This document shows positions 16,576 to 27,697 of a DNA stretch of 64,000 bases, one piece after another (the stretch's first letter is position 1; each line of letters starts with the position of its first letter). The DNA is from JACCTU01 sp963769665 (GTDB lineage: Bacteria; Actinomycetota; Thermoleophilia; Gaiellales; Gaiellaceae), in the NCBI GenBank assembly GCA_963769665.1, contig CAVYMQ010000003.1:1178001-1242000 (forward strand). Direction: 5' to 3'. Position numbers and translations under genes: made by a program. Below the pieces are notes generated by a model. The model saw only the letters and a list, made by a program, of their open reading frames with translations. It had not been told where the DNA came from and did no database searches.

Positions 16576-17486
16576 TGTCAGCCGCCGAACTCGAGATCGC
16601 CGAGGTCGAGCTCGAGCAGCCGGCGGGCGGGCTCTGGAACGAGGCCTGGTACCGCCTGACGCACAACTGGGGTGCCCTGGTCGGCGCGGTGATCGTCGGC
16701 ATCTTCGTGATCTGCGCCGTGTTCGCCCCGTGGATCGCGCCGAGCCATCCATCGAACGACGTCTACCTCGTCGACGGCATCCTCCAGCCGCAGCCGCCGA
16801 GCAGGGAGCACTGGCTCGGCCTCGACCTCCAGGGGCGCGACGTCTTCAGTCGGATCGTCTACGGCGCGCGCTACTCGCTGCTGATCGGCGTCGTCTCGGT
16901 CGCGATCGGGCTCTCGATCGGCACGCTCCTCGGGTCTTTCGCGGGCTATGTCGGACGCTGGCCCGGCTCGATCGTGATGCGCATGATGGACATCATGCTG
17001 GCCATCCCCGGCCTGCTCTTCGCGATCGCGATCGTCGCGATGCTCGGCCCGGGCCTGTGGCAGGTGATGATCGCGGTCGGCGTCGTGAACATCCCGATCT
17101 TCGCGCGGCTGCTGCGCGGGTCGGTGATCGCGCAGAAGGAGAACGAGTACGTGCTCGCTGCGAGAGTCGTCGGCGTCAAACGCCGGAGGATCCTCTACTC
17201 GCACATCCTCCCGAACTCGATCTCGCCCATGATCGTCGCCGGCACGCTGGCGATGGCGACCGCGATCATCGACGTCGCAGGCCTCGGGTTCCTCGGTCTC
17301 GGACCGCAGGATCCGTCGACGCCCGAGTGGGGGACGATGCTGACGGACGCGAACGAGTACCTCGCGTCGGCTGTGTACCTGGCGATCATCCCCTGCCTGG
17401 CGATCGTGATCTCGGTCCTCGGTTTCAACCTGATCGGCGACGGCCTCCGCGAGGCGCTCGATCCGAAGCTCCGTGGCCGGTCGTAA
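16575..17486 (+). CDS. Peptide-type ABC transporter permease, DppC/OppC type, system 1
   Basis: A 303-residue second permease. After a short cytoplasmic acidic N-terminus, helix 1 is at about 40-60, then the conserved HWLGLDLQGRDVFSRI segment, five more helices and the EAA loop ARVVGVKRRRILYSHILPN. ATG 16575 overlaps the upstream stop, indicating coupled translation. It forms the membrane channel with the previous gene product. The following ATPase gene starts 14 nt before its stop. Confidence 0.92.
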   Translation: MSAAELEIAEVELEQPAGGLWNEAWYRLTHNWGALVGAVIVGIFVICAVFAPWIAPSHPSNDVYLVDGILQPQPPSREHWLGLDLQGRDVFSRIVYGARYSLLIGVVSVAIGLSIGTLLGSFAGYVGRWPGSIVMRMMDIMLAIPGLLFAIAIVAMLGPGLWQVMIAVGVVNIPIFARLLRGSVIAQKENEYVLAARVVGVKRRRILYSHILPNSISPMIVAGTLAMATAIIDVAGLGFLGLGPQDPSTPEWGTMLTDANEYLASAVYLAIIPCLAIVISVLGFNLIGDGLREALDPKLRGRS

Positions 17487-18486
17487 CGCGCTGCTGTCGG
17501 TCCGCGACCTCCGCGTGGAGTTCTGGACGCGGCGCGGGACGATTCACGCGGTCAACGGCATCTCGTTCGACATCGCACCGGGCGAGACGCTCGGCATCGT
17601 CGGGGAGTCCGGTTGTGGGAAGAGCGTCACTGCGTTGGCGCTGCTCGGGATCCTGCCCCGCGCCGGTCGCGTTCCGAGCGGCACCGCTCACTTCGAGGGG
17701 CGCGACCTGCTCCAGATGAGCGACCGCGAGCTCCGGTCCGTGCGCGGCCGCGAGATCGCGATCATCTTCCAGGACCCGATGACGTCGCTGAACCCGGTCC
17801 TGACGATCGGCAAGCAGATTCGCGAGGCGCTCCAGAAGCACTTCGGGCTCTCGAAGCGCGACGCCGATGTTCGGGTCGTCGAGCTCCTCGATCGCGTGGG
17901 GATTCCGGGCGCGAAGGAGCGCGCCAAGGACTATCCCCACCAGTTCTCGGGCGGCATGCGCCAGCGCGCGATGATCGCGATGGCGCTCGCCTGCAAGCCG
18001 AAGCTCATGATCGCCGATGAGCCGACGACTGCGCTCGACGTGACGATCCAGGCGCAGATCCTCGACCTGCTGCGCGAGCTCGTCCGCGAGGAGGGATCCG
18101 CGCTGATCATGATCACGCACGACCTCGGGGTCGTCGCGGGCATGTGCGAGCGCGTCAACGTGATGTACGCCGGGATGTTCATGGAGACGGGCGGCGCCGA
18201 CCAGCTGTTCGATTCGCCGCGCCACCCGTACACGCTCGGGCTGCTCGAGTCGATTCCGCGGCTCGACGCACCGCGCCGCTCGCAGCTGAAGCCGATCGCC
18301 GGTGCGCCGCGCGACATGCTGAGCCCTCCGGCCGCGTGCCCGTTTCAGCCGCGCTGCCGCTTCGAGGTCGAGTTGTCGCGCGAGGCGGTTCCGCCACTCG
18401 TCGAGATCGAGCCGGGCCACTTCGTCGCGTGCTTCAATCCCGTGCCCGCCGACGAATGGGCGCGCGAGCGCGTGATCACGGCTTGA
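17473..18486 (+). CDS. Peptide-type ABC transporter ATPase, DppD/OppD type, system 1
   Basis: A 337-residue ATP-binding subunit. Walker [10 protein letters not shown]-loop IIFQDPM, signature [12 protein letters not shown], Walker B LMIADEPT and the H-loop ITHD are intact. The C-terminal oligopeptide-transporter extension with clustered cysteines (CPFQPRCRF and CFNPV) is present, as in OppD/DppD. It pairs with the downstream DppF-type subunit. GTG start within the end of the permease gene. Confidence 0.93.
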   Translation: MAGRNALLSVRDLRVEFWTRRGTIHAVNGISFDIAPGETLGIVGESGCGKSVTALALLGILPRAGRVPSGTAHFEGRDLLQMSDRELRSVRGREIAIIFQDPMTSLNPVLTIGKQIREALQKHFGLSKRDADVRVVELLDRVGIPGAKERAKDYPHQFSGGMRQRAMIAMALACKPKLMIADEPTTALDVTIQAQILDLLRELVREEGSALIMITHDLGVVAGMCERVNVMYAGMFMETGGADQLFDSPRHPYTLGLLESIPRLDAPRRSQLKPIAGAPRDMLSPPAACPFQPRCRFEVELSREAVPPLVEIEPGHFVACFNPVPADEWARERVITA

Positions 18487-19562
18487 GCACGAACGGCGGG
18501 CCGCTCGTCGAGCTCGACGAGCTCAAGGTCTACTTCCCGATCAAGAGCGGCCTCTTCCTCGACCGCCACGTCGGCGACATCCATGCGGTCGACGGCGTCT
18601 CGCTCGAGATCCGGCGCGGCGAGACGCTCGGGCTGGTCGGTGAGTCGGGGTGCGGCAAGTCGACGATCGGTCGCGCGATCATGCGCTTGTACGAGCCGGT
18701 CGAGGGTCGAATCGTCTTCGACGGCGAGGACGTGACGCACATGAGCGAGAAGCAGCTGCGTCCGCTTCGCCGACGGATGCAGATGGTCTTTCAGGATCCG
18801 TACGCCTCGCTCAACCCGAGGCATTCGGTCGGTCGGATCGTCGGCGAGCCGATGTTGGTCCACGGCCTCGCGACGCGGCGCGACATCGGCAACCGGGTCC
18901 GCGACTTGCTGGGCGTGGTCGGGTTGCCGGCGGACGCAGCCTCCCGTTACCCGCACGAGTTCTCGGGTGGCCAGCGGCAGCGGATCGGCGTCGCCCGCGC
19001 GCTCGGGCTCAGCCCCGACCTCGTCGTCGCGGACGAGCCGGTCTCCGCGCTCGACGTCTCGATCCAGGCGCAGATCCTCAATCTGCTCGAGTCGCTCCAG
19101 GACGAGTTCAACCTCACCTATCTCTTCATCGCGCACGACCTCGCCGTGGTCCGGCACACCTCCGACCGGATCGCGGTCATGTACCTGGGCAAGATCGTCG
19201 AGGTTTCGCCCGCCGACGAGCTCTACCGGCGGCCTCTACATCCCTACACGATCGCTCTGCTCTCGGCGGTCCCGATCCCCGACCCGAAGGTCGAGCGTCG
19301 ACGAGAGGCGATCCTGCTCCCCGGGGACTTGCCTTCGCCGGCCAACCCGCCGAGCGGTTGCCGCTTCCACACGAGATGCCCGTTCGTCCAGCCCACGCGC
19401 TGTCGGGACGAGGTCCCGAGCCTCCGAGCGTTTGCGTCCGGGCATACGGTCGCGTGTCACTGGGTCGAGCGGATCGAGGCGGGCGCTATCGAGCCGCACG
19501 AAGTCGAGCCGGTCTTCCAGGCTCCGCTGCCGGAGCCCGTTCCCGAGCCTCCACCGACCTAA
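18483..19562 (+). CDS. Peptide-type ABC transporter ATPase, DppF/OppF type, system 1
   Basis: A 359-residue second ATP-binding subunit. Walker [10 protein letters not shown]-loop [13 protein letters not shown], signature [12 protein letters not shown], Walker [13 protein letters not shown] and H-loop IAHD are present, with the C-terminal Cys cluster ([15 protein letters not shown]). The start is TTG 18483, overlapping the upstream stop as TTGA; an ATG-less frame runs further up but only antisense-like sequence lies there. It ends with an acidic/proline tail. Last gene of operon 1; no clear terminator follows. Confidence 0.92.
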   Translation: MSTNGGPLVELDELKVYFPIKSGLFLDRHVGDIHAVDGVSLEIRRGETLGLVGESGCGKSTIGRAIMRLYEPVEGRIVFDGEDVTHMSEKQLRPLRRRMQMVFQDPYASLNPRHSVGRIVGEPMLVHGLATRRDIGNRVRDLLGVVGLPADAASRYPHEFSGGQRQRIGVARALGLSPDLVVADEPVSALDVSIQAQILNLLESLQDEFNLTYLFIAHDLAVVRHTSDRIAVMYLGKIVEVSPADELYRRPLHPYTIALLSAVPIPDPKVERRREAILLPGDLPSPANPPSGCRFHTRCPFVQPTRCRDEVPSLRAFASGHTVACHWVERIEAGAIEPHEVEPVFQAPLPEPVPEPPPT

Positions 19563-19676
19563 ACCGCTCGGCGCCTGTTAACCCTGCCGCAACAACCAAT
19601 GGGCGAGTCTTTCGTCTATTAGGATCGACCCGCCATGCGCCCGCATAGCGGCGTTAGCGACGAAATGGGGGTACGA

Positions 19677-21341
19677 ATGACGTTGAGCAAGTGGAGGCGG
19701 TTCGCAGGACTCTTCGCCCTGATGGCCGCTCTCACGTTCGCAATCGCTGCATGCGGCGGAGGCGACGACGAAGGAGCCGGTGCCACGACTGAAGCGGGCG
19801 GGGGAACGGCTGAAAAGACGTTCCCGGAGTTCAAGATCGCCTTCGACAACGGCATCGACTACCTCGATCCCGGGCTCGCGTACACGGTTCAGGGCTGGTC
19901 GATCATGCTCCCCGTGCACCTCGGGCTCGTGACGTACAAGCTCGTGAACGGTCCGGAGGGCGCCACGATCATCCCGGGGCTCGCCGAAGACCTTCCCGAG
20001 ATCTCGGAGGACGGGCTGTCGTACAAGTTCACCCTCCGCGACATCAACTACTCGAACGGCCAGCCGGTCAAGGCGTCTGACTTCAAGAACACGATCAAGC
20101 GCCTGTACATGATCGACTCGCCGGGAGTCGGCTTCTTCACGGGCATCGTGGGCGCCGACAAGTTCGCCGAGACGAAGAAGGGCGACATCTCCGGCATCGT
20201 CGTCGACGACGAGGCCAAGACGATCGAGATCAAGCTCTCGAAGCCTCAGGGCGACTTCCTCTACATCCTCGCGACCATGTTCGGCTCGGTCGTTCCGAGC
20301 GGCACGCCGGCGAAGGATCAGTCCACTGCGACGATCCCGTCGACCGGCCCGTACATGATCGAGAGCTACACCCCGAACCGCGAGGTGACGGTCGTTCGGA
20401 ACCCGGAATGGAAGGGCATCCCTGACGTTGCGGACGGTAACCCCGACAAGATGACCTTCAACGTGGTCGAGGAAGACTCGGCGGCGCTGCAGTCAGTCAT
20501 CGACGGGACGAACGACTACAACTTCCACCCGATCCCGGTCGACCGGCTGGGCGAGGTGCAGGACCAGTACGCGGCGCAGCTGAAGCTGTTCACGCCCGCG
20601 AACACGTACTACTACTTCATGAACAACCGGGTGCCGCCGTTCGACAAGCTCGAGGTGCGGCAGGCCGTGAACTACGCGGTCGACCGTGACGCGGTCGTCC
20701 GGCTGTACGGCGGCCTTGCCACGACGACGGAGAACGTCCTTCCGCCGACGTACCCGCAGTACGAGAAGATCTCCATGTACACCCACGACCTGGAGAAGGC
20801 CAAGCAGCTCGTCCAGGACTCGGGGTATGCGGGTATGGAGGTCCAGGTCTGGGGCAACTCGCGGGAGACGCTGCAGAAGCCTGCGGCGTACCTGCAGGAC
20901 GTCCTGAACCAGATCGGCTTCAAGGCGAAGCTGAAGATCATCGATCCGTCGGTGTACTTCACGACGATCGGGAACCAGCGCACGAAGGCCCAGACGGGCA
21001 TCGCCAACTGGTTCCAGGACTACCCGCATCCGTTGAACTGGTTCGACGTGCTCCTGAACGGAAATCGCATCACCGAGGAGCACAACAACAACTACTCGAA
21101 CGCCGACATCGCTGCGATCAACGACAAGATCGAGGAGCTCAAGCAGGAGCCCGAGATCAACGACGAGGTCAACGCGCAGTGGGCGGAGGTCGACAAGATG
21201 GTGTTGGAGAACGCTCTGTGGGCGCCGATCGTCAACCGGCAGTTCACGGACTTCTTCACGCCGGAGATGGACCTCGAGAACTGCTACGTGAACCACGTGC
21301 TGTACCAGTTCGTCTACACCTCGGCCTGCAAGACCGGTTAG
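19677..21341 (+). CDS. Peptide-type ABC transporter substrate-binding lipoprotein (SBP_bac_5), system 2
   Basis: A 554-residue binding protein. The signal peptide ends in a lipobox, FAIAAC, with Cys26 as the lipid-anchored residue followed by GGGDDEG, so unlike system 1 it is membrane-anchored. Family signs include IIPGLAEDLPEISEDG, the FHPIPVDRL region and VRQAVNYAVDRDAV. ATG 19677 is preferred over ATG 19635 because GGGGG lies 5 nt before it and it places the signal peptide correctly. First gene of operon 2 (binding protein, permease C, permease B, ATPase D, ATPase F). The ligand is unknown. Confidence 0.9.
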   Translation: MTLSKWRRFAGLFALMAALTFAIAACGGGDDEGAGATTEAGGGTAEKTFPEFKIAFDNGIDYLDPGLAYTVQGWSIMLPVHLGLVTYKLVNGPEGATIIPGLAEDLPEISEDGLSYKFTLRDINYSNGQPVKASDFKNTIKRLYMIDSPGVGFFTGIVGADKFAETKKGDISGIVVDDEAKTIEIKLSKPQGDFLYILATMFGSVVPSGTPAKDQSTATIPSTGPYMIESYTPNREVTVVRNPEWKGIPDVADGNPDKMTFNVVEEDSAALQSVIDGTNDYNFHPIPVDRLGEVQDQYAAQLKLFTPANTYYYFMNNRVPPFDKLEVRQAVNYAVDRDAVVRLYGGLATTTENVLPPTYPQYEKISMYTHDLEKAKQLVQDSGYAGMEVQVWGNSRETLQKPAAYLQDVLNQIGFKAKLKIIDPSVYFTTIGNQRTKAQTGIANWFQDYPHPLNWFDVLLNGNRITEEHNNNYSNADIAAINDKIEELKQEPEINDEVNAQWAEVDKMVLENALWAPIVNRQFTDFFTPEMDLENCYVNHVLYQFVYTSACKTG

Positions 21342-21363
21342 AAGGCCGATCGGAGGGAAATGA

Positions 21364-21396
21364 GGTTCGAGGGCGCCCTCGCGGCGCCCTCGAACC
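21364..21396 (+). terminator. Perfect 14-bp hairpin between binding-protein and permease genes
   Basis: GGTTCGAGGGCGCC (21364-21377), loop CTCGC, GGCGCCCTCGAACC (21383-21396); no T-tract. Such hairpins after a solute-binding-protein gene commonly protect its mRNA 3' end or attenuate read-through, giving more binding protein than permease; that role is inferred here. Confidence 0.75.
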
Positions 21397-21402
21397 CCGT
21401 AC

Positions 21403-22491
21403 ATGACCCAACAGGCCACCGACTTCACCCTCGACACCGCCGCAGAGCTCGCGGAGCGCGAGCACGGGCCGATCGAGGGGAGAAGCCCGTGGTACCTGGC
21501 CTGGCGTCGCCTTCGCCGTAACTACGTCGCCCTCGGGGCGTTTCTCGTCTTCCTCCTGATCGTCGTCGCGTGCATCGCGGCTCCCTGGTACGCCGAGAAC
21601 GTCGCGGGGACGGGGCCGAACAACACGCACCTCACCGACACGGTCACGGTCGACGGCAAGCAGGTCGACGTGATCTCCGCCGGCGGCACCGAGCAGGATC
21701 CGGAGACGGGTCAGCTCGTGATCAAGCCCGTCGAGGTGCTCGGCCCGCAGCTGTGGAGGGCCGAGGGCAAGTACGTCCTCGGCGCCGACACGCTCGGCCG
21801 TGACGTCGCCGTCCGCGTGCTCTACGGCGGCCGAAACTCACTCAAGATCGGGATCGCCTCCGCGCTGATCTGCACGCTGCTCGCGACGATCCTCGCCCTG
21901 GTCGCCGGGTACTTCGGCGGGTACTTCGACTGGTTCATCACTCGAGCGTTCGACCTGATCGCTGCGTTGCCGGTGATCCTGCTCGGGATCGCGCTCGGTG
22001 CGGCGCTCGCGATCAGCGGCTTCCACCACGGGCCAATCAATATCGAGTCCGGGAGTCTGTGGATCCCGACGCTGATCATCTCGGTGATCCTCGTCGCCTA
22101 CGTCGGCCGACCGTTGCGCGGGCAGATCATGTCGCTGCGTGAGAAGGAGTTCATCGAGGCCTCGATCTCCCAGGGCTCCGGGCCGCTACGTGTCATGTTC
22201 GCCGAGCTGCTGCCGAACATCGCGTCGACGATTCTCGTGTTCTTCACCCTGATCATCGCCAACAACATCCTGGTCGAGGCCGCGCTCTCGTTCCTCGGCG
22301 CCGGCGTCCAGCCTCCGAACCCGTCGTGGGGCACGCTGATCTCCGAAGGGCAGGAGCGCATCCGAACCGCGCCGTGGCTGACGATCGTCCCGGGCGCCGC
22401 CATCGTGATGACGGTCGTCGCGCTCAACATCTTCGGCGACGGACTGCGCGACGCACTCGACCCGCGCGCGAAAGTGAGGATCGAGCACTAG
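21403..22491 (+). CDS. Peptide-type ABC transporter permease, DppC/OppC type, system 2
   Basis: A 362-residue permease with helix 1 at about 46-66 and the usual C-type domain with YVLGADTLGRDVAVRV and the EAA loop. It is some 60 residues longer than its system 1 counterpart because of a polar extracellular insertion between helix 1 and the conserved LGADTLGRD segment (rich in Thr, Asp and Gly). It precedes the B-type permease, the reverse of system 1. ATG 21403 starts 7 nt after a strong hairpin. Confidence 0.9.
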   Translation: MTQQATDFTLDTAAELAEREHGPIEGRSPWYLAWRRLRRNYVALGAFLVFLLIVVACIAAPWYAENVAGTGPNNTHLTDTVTVDGKQVDVISAGGTEQDPETGQLVIKPVEVLGPQLWRAEGKYVLGADTLGRDVAVRVLYGGRNSLKIGIASALICTLLATILALVAGYFGGYFDWFITRAFDLIAALPVILLGIALGAALAISGFHHGPINIESGSLWIPTLIISVILVAYVGRPLRGQIMSLREKEFIEASISQGSGPLRVMFAELLPNIASTILVFFTLIIANNILVEAALSFLGAGVQPPNPSWGTLISEGQERIRTAPWLTIVPGAAIVMTVVALNIFGDGLRDALDPRAKVRIEH

Positions 22492-22545
22492 TGGTCACTC
22501 TCGCGCCAGAGGCCGCAAGGTGCTACGGGAGGGGCAACTAACACC

Positions 22546-23496
22546 ATGGGTGCGTTCATCATCAGACGAACTCTCGGCGCGGTGATCGTGCTTGCCTGCG
22601 TCAGCTTCCTGACCTTCTGCATCTTCATCGTCATCCCCGGCGGGGATCCCGCCGAGCGGATGGCGGGCAAGAACGCAACCGACGAGAACATCGCGAACAT
22701 CCGCGAGACGTGGGGCTTCGACCAGCCCTTCTACACGCAGTACGCGATGATGATGAAGAAGGTCTTCACCGCAGACCTGATCTCCTACACGACGCAGCAA
22801 GACGTGATCGCGGAGATCAAGCGCGGGCTGCCCGCGACGATCTCACTCGCGGTGGGTGCCGCGATCATCTGGCTCTTCTTCGGCGTGCTCGTGGGGGTGA
22901 TCTCAGCGGTCACCGCGGGGAAGCTGTCGGACCGCGCCATCACGATATTCGCGCTCATCGGGATTTCCATGCCAGTGTTCTGGCTCGGGATCCTGGCGCG
23001 CTACTACCTCGGCCCGGAGAACCTCGGGATCTTCCCGGACGGCGGTTACGTCCCGCTGACCGAGAACCCGGCCCAGTGGTTCTACCACCTGATCCTGCCG
23101 TGGTTCGTGCTCGCCGTGCTCTTCATCGGCTTCTACGGCCGGGTGCTGCGCTCCAACATCCTCGACTCGATCAACGAGGACTACGTGCGCACCGCCAAGG
23201 CGAAGGGGCTGAACCCGCGTCGTGTGATGCTCAAGCACGTCCTGCGGAACTCGATGATCCCGATCGTCACGCTCTTCGCGCTCGACTTCGCCGGCGTGAT
23301 CGGCGGCGGCGCGATCCTGACGGAGACGGTCTTCGACCTTCAGGGCGTCGGGCAGTACGCCGCGCGCTCGGTGCGATCGCTCGACCTGCCGCCGATCATG
23401 GCGGTGACGCTGCTCGGCGCGTTCTTCATCGTCTTCTTCAACGCGATCGTCGACTTCCTCTACGCCTATCTCGATCCGAGGATCCGGCCCTCCTAG
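22546..23496 (+). CDS. Peptide-type ABC transporter permease, DppB/OppB type, system 2
   Basis: A 316-residue permease with N-terminal helix (VIVLACVSFLTFCIFIVI), the extracellular segment with GFDQPFYTQYA, and the ATPase-docking loop RTAKAKGLNP followed by HVLRNSMIP. GGGAGGGG lies about 12 nt before ATG 22546. It is followed without gap by the ATPase gene (TAG-ATG). Confidence 0.92.
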   Translation: MGAFIIRRTLGAVIVLACVSFLTFCIFIVIPGGDPAERMAGKNATDENIANIRETWGFDQPFYTQYAMMMKKVFTADLISYTTQQDVIAEIKRGLPATISLAVGAAIIWLFFGVLVGVISAVTAGKLSDRAITIFALIGISMPVFWLGILARYYLGPENLGIFPDGGYVPLTENPAQWFYHLILPWFVLAVLFIGFYGRVLRSNILDSINEDYVRTAKAKGLNPRRVMLKHVLRNSMIPIVTLFALDFAGVIGGGAILTETVFDLQGVGQYAARSVRSLDLPPIMAVTLLGAFFIVFFNAIVDFLYAYLDPRIRPS

Positions 23497-24521
23497 ATGG
23501 CTGAGCGTTTGCTGGAGGTCAAGGACCTCAAGGTCCAGTTCGCGACGGAGGACGGCGTCGTCAACGCCGTCGACGGCGTCTCGTTCACGCTCGACCGCGG
23601 GCAGGTGCTCGGCATCGTCGGTGAATCCGGGTCGGGCAAGAGCGTCACCTCGATGACGATGCTCGGCCTCACGCGCGGCGTGAACGCGCGCTTCGAGGGC
23701 GAGGTGACCTACAAGGGCCGCGACCTGATCGGGATGAGCGAGGACGAGCTCCAGACGGTCCGCGGGAACGAGATCGCGATGATCTTCCAGGACCCGATGA
23801 CGGCGATGAACCCTGTCTACCGGGTCGGCGACCAGATCGCCGAGGGGCTGCGGGCGCACAACAAGGAGATGAACAAACCCCAGGCGCGGGGTCGAGCCAT
23901 AGAGCTCCTGCGCGCCGTCGGGATCCCGAACCCGGAGTCACGCGTCGACGACCACCCGCACCAGTTCTCGGGCGGCATGCGCCAGCGCGCGATGATCGCC
24001 ATGGCGCTTGCGAACAACCCCGACATCCTGATCGCCGACGAGCCCACGACTGCGCTGGACGTGACGATCCAGGCGCAGATCATCGAGCTGATCGGCCGGC
24101 TGAAGGTGGAGTTCAACTCGGCCGTGATCCTGATCACGCACGACCTGGGAGTCGTCGCTGAGATCGCGGACGTGATCATGGTCATGTACGCCGGCCGCGT
24201 CGTCGAGGTGGGTACGAAGCGCCAGATCTTCTACGACCCGCAGCACCCCTACACCTGGGGGCTGCTCGGCTCGATCCCGAGGCTCGATCGGCCGAAGTCC
24301 GACCGGCTGCACTCGATCGAAGGCGCGCCGCCGTCGCTGATCAACCTCCCGCAGGGCTGCAAGTTCCGCCCGCGCTGCCCGCACGCCTTCGAGAAGTGCT
24401 GGGAGGAGCCGCCGCTCGAGAACCGCGTCGAGGAGCCGGGCCATCTCGACCGCTGCTGGCTCCCGGTCGAGGTGAAGCGCAGCGTGCGTGACGCGACGAT
24501 TTCCGGGGAGACCCGCGCCGC

Positions 24522-24525
<4 letters not shown>
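23497..24525 (+). CDS. Peptide-type ABC transporter ATPase, DppD/OppD type, system 2
   Basis: A 342-residue ATP-binding subunit. Walker [10 protein letters not shown]-loop [12 protein letters not shown], signature [12 protein letters not shown], Walker B ILIADEPT and H-loop ITHD are present, with the OppD-type C-terminal Cys cluster ([16 protein letters not shown]). The ATG directly follows the permease stop. Its own end overlaps the next gene as GTGA. Confidence 0.93.
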
Positions 24526-25637
<1,112 letters not shown>

Positions 25638-25682
25638 CTCCCTCTAAAGAGGGTCTGGAGGAAGGCCGATACGTGGTGAGCG

Positions 25683-26018
25683 ATGGACGCTGCAGAGCGC
25701 AGGGAGATCCTGAACCGTTACGCGGACCACACTCGTCGTTTCGACGAGCTGGCCTCGCGCCGGAAGAACGGCGACGCCTCGGCCGAGGTGATCCCGTTCA
25801 ACGCCCCGCTCCGCGAGCTCGAGCAGGAGCCGACGATGCGTGAGGTCGAGGTGCTCCAGCTCATCTCCGACGGCCTCGTGAACCGCGAGATCGGCGAGCG
25901 GCTCTTCCTCTCCGAGGAGACGGTCAAGAGCCACGTCAGGCACCTCCTGGCGAAGCTCCAGTCCCGCTCACGGGCCCATGCAGTGGCCGTCGGCTTCCGC
26001 CGCGGCATCATCGGCTAG
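25683..26018 (+). CDS. Single-domain LuxR-type DNA-binding protein
   Basis: A 111-residue protein whose C-terminal about 60 residues are a LuxR/GerE helix-turn-helix (MREVEVLQLISDG, then RLFLSEETVKSHVRHLLAKL). The N-terminal 45 residues are charged and helical, without a receiver or ligand domain, so activity may be controlled by expression or by a partner. It starts 45 nt after the second peptide-transport operon, in the same direction, and may be transcribed with it. Regulatory target unknown. Confidence 0.75.
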   Translation: MDAAERREILNRYADHTRRFDELASRRKNGDASAEVIPFNAPLRELEQEPTMREVEVLQLISDGLVNREIGERLFLSEETVKSHVRHLLAKLQSRSRAHAVAVGFRRGIIG

Positions 26019-26096
26019 ACCGTTAGACAGGCCGCAGCCGGCTGCCCCTTACTACCCGGGCAACCGGGGCCTAGACCCTTCCGCGGTTTTGCTCAG

Positions 26097-26152
26097 TTGT
26101 CCCCAGTCTGTGGAAATCCCTCAACAGAGGGATGCCCCACGCCTGTGGACAA
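26097..26152. promoter_or_regulatory. Cluster of DnaA-box-like 9-mers and a hairpin
   Basis: Within 56 nt are TTGTCCCCA (26097-26105, one mismatch), ATTTCCACA on the minus strand (26109-26117, two mismatches) and TTGTCCACA on the minus strand (26144-26152, a perfect high-GC DnaA box). Between them ATCCCTC-AACA-GAGGGAT (26116-26133) is a perfect 7-bp hairpin. The gap 26019-26266 holds nothing else I recognise. DnaA binding is inferred only. Confidence 0.35.
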
Positions 26153-26266
26153 ACGAGGCTACGCGGGCTCTACCAGGCCTTTGTATTTCCCGCAACCGCT
26201 GCAAGGGCTGCGAGAAAACTCACGACACCGATAGCGCGAATCTTGAACACTGGAGGAAACCTCCCG

Positions 26267-27697
26267 ATGGGGACTGACGGCTCTGTGAGCGTATACCCCT
26301 TTTGGGGGAGTTTCAAGAGGTATACGCACAATTTTCGTGCGGCAGCGCCATCTCAGGGCGCCAGCGCGCTCTGGGGGCTCGCCCTTGCGTGCGTAGCCGC
26401 GGGTCTACTCTGGCTCACCGCGCTGTCCGGGTATGGATTGCCAAGCTGGTGGGTGCTGCTTAGCCTGGCAGCAATCGCGGGACTGGCGGAGCGCCAGGGC
26501 GTCCGGATCACTTCGAGCATTGAAGCCAATGTCTTGTTCCTCCCGGCGGTCTTCACCGCTGTCACGTTTGGGCCTCTTGCTGCAGGTGTGGTCATGGCGT
26601 TGGCCAATCTCTCCGACTTTCGTCGCCCGTATCTCAGATGGGCCGTCTACACCCCGGCTAGAGCGATCACAGGTGTGGCAGCTGGTTTTGCAGCTGCTGC
26701 AGTCCTCAATAGCGGCGGATCGGGCTTCGGTCGGATTCTCGCGGCGAGCCTTGCGGCCGGTGCGGCCAATTTCGCAGTCGATGTAGTTATCAGTTCGACC
26801 ACGTTGCTCATCCGACAGTCCGGTAGCTCTCCGTTTTCAGTCCTCCGAGCCGTCGGCCCCCTTTACTTTGTGTCTCTGCCGCTGTACGTCCCCTTGGTAG
26901 CACTGCTGGCATATGTCCATGAGGCGTATTCGATGTGGGTCGTCGCGACATTTTTTCTGCCTACCGTGGCGCTGCAACGTCTGATTCATCTCTACCAAGG
27001 GCAGCGCGAAGCGACTGCGGATCTTGCAGCTGCCAACGAACGCCTCGAAGCGGCCAATCTCTCCTTCGCTGCTGCGCTCATTGCGACACTTGATGCCCGC
27101 GATCGCTACACCGCTGGCCACTCGGCAGCAGTCGCGATTTATTCACGGGACATCGCAGAACGCATGGGCTTGTCACCTGAGGAGCAAAACCTTGCGCACC
27201 TGGCTGGCCTCGTCCACGACATCGGCAAAGTCGGACTTCCTCCTGGCCTCCTTGAAAAAGAAGGGCCGCTGACACTTGATGAGCGACGCGTCATGGAAAC
27301 GCACTCTGTGATCGGCGAGCGGATTCTTGCGAACGTCCCAGATTACGCCGAGGTGGCGGCGATCGTTCGGCACCACCACGAACGTGTCGACGGTAACGGC
27401 TACCCCGATCGAACTTGCGAGGACCAAATTCCGGTCATCTCTCGGATCATCGCCGTCGCCGACGCGTACAACGCGATGACCTCTGACCGTCCGTACCGAG
27501 ATGCGATGCCCACCCGCGTTGCTCGAATGCGCATTGCCCAAGCCGTCGGAACTCAATTCGACACAACGGTGGTTGCGGCTTTTGAGGCGATTCTTGCAGG
27601 AGCTGGCGAGTCCTATCGGCTGGCTGCTGAAGACGAGTTCGGTGTGATCGCTCGTGCTGCTAACGCGAGCGAGGCTGTGGTCGTGCAGGCCGCCTAG
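26267..27697 (+). CDS. Membrane HD-GYP domain protein (probable c-di-GMP phosphodiesterase)
   Basis: About 476 residues. The N-terminal half is an integral membrane sensor of some six to eight helices; the C-terminal half is an HD-GYP domain with the metal pair in [11 protein letters not shown], then the [13 protein letters not shown] segment that holds the GYP-type signature. HD-GYP proteins hydrolyse cyclic di-GMP. ATG 26267 is chosen for its GGAGGA 9 nt upstream. Base composition is visibly lower in GC (about 57 % in sampled lines) than the flanks. Its stop shares CTAG (27694-27697) with the convergent regulator. Confidence 0.88.
   Translation: MGTDGSVSVYPFWGSFKRYTHNFRAAAPSQGASALWGLALACVAAGLLWLTALSGYGLPSWWVLLSLAAIAGLAERQGVRITSSIEANVLFLPAVFTAVTFGPLAAGVVMALANLSDFRRPYLRWAVYTPARAITGVAAGFAAAAVLNSGGSGFGRILAASLAAGAANFAVDVVISSTTLLIRQSGSSPFSVLRAVGPLYFVSLPLYVPLVALLAYVHEAYSMWVVATFFLPTVALQRLIHLYQGQREATADLAAANERLEAANLSFAAALIATLDARDRYTAGHSAAVAIYSRDIAERMGLSPEEQNLAHLAGLVHDIGKVGLPPGLLEKEGPLTLDERRVMETHSVIGERILANVPDYAEVAAIVRHHHERVDGNGYPDRTCEDQIPVISRIIAVADAYNAMTSDRPYRDAMPTRVARMRIAQAVGTQFDTTVVAAFEAILAGAGESYRLAAEDEFGVIARAANASEAVVVQAA

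Noticed and set aside
26034..26045. GCAGCCGGCTGC palindrome after the LuxR gene as terminator or recombination site
   Set aside because: No loop, no T-tract and no integrase or repeat partner at the other edge of the lower-GC block.
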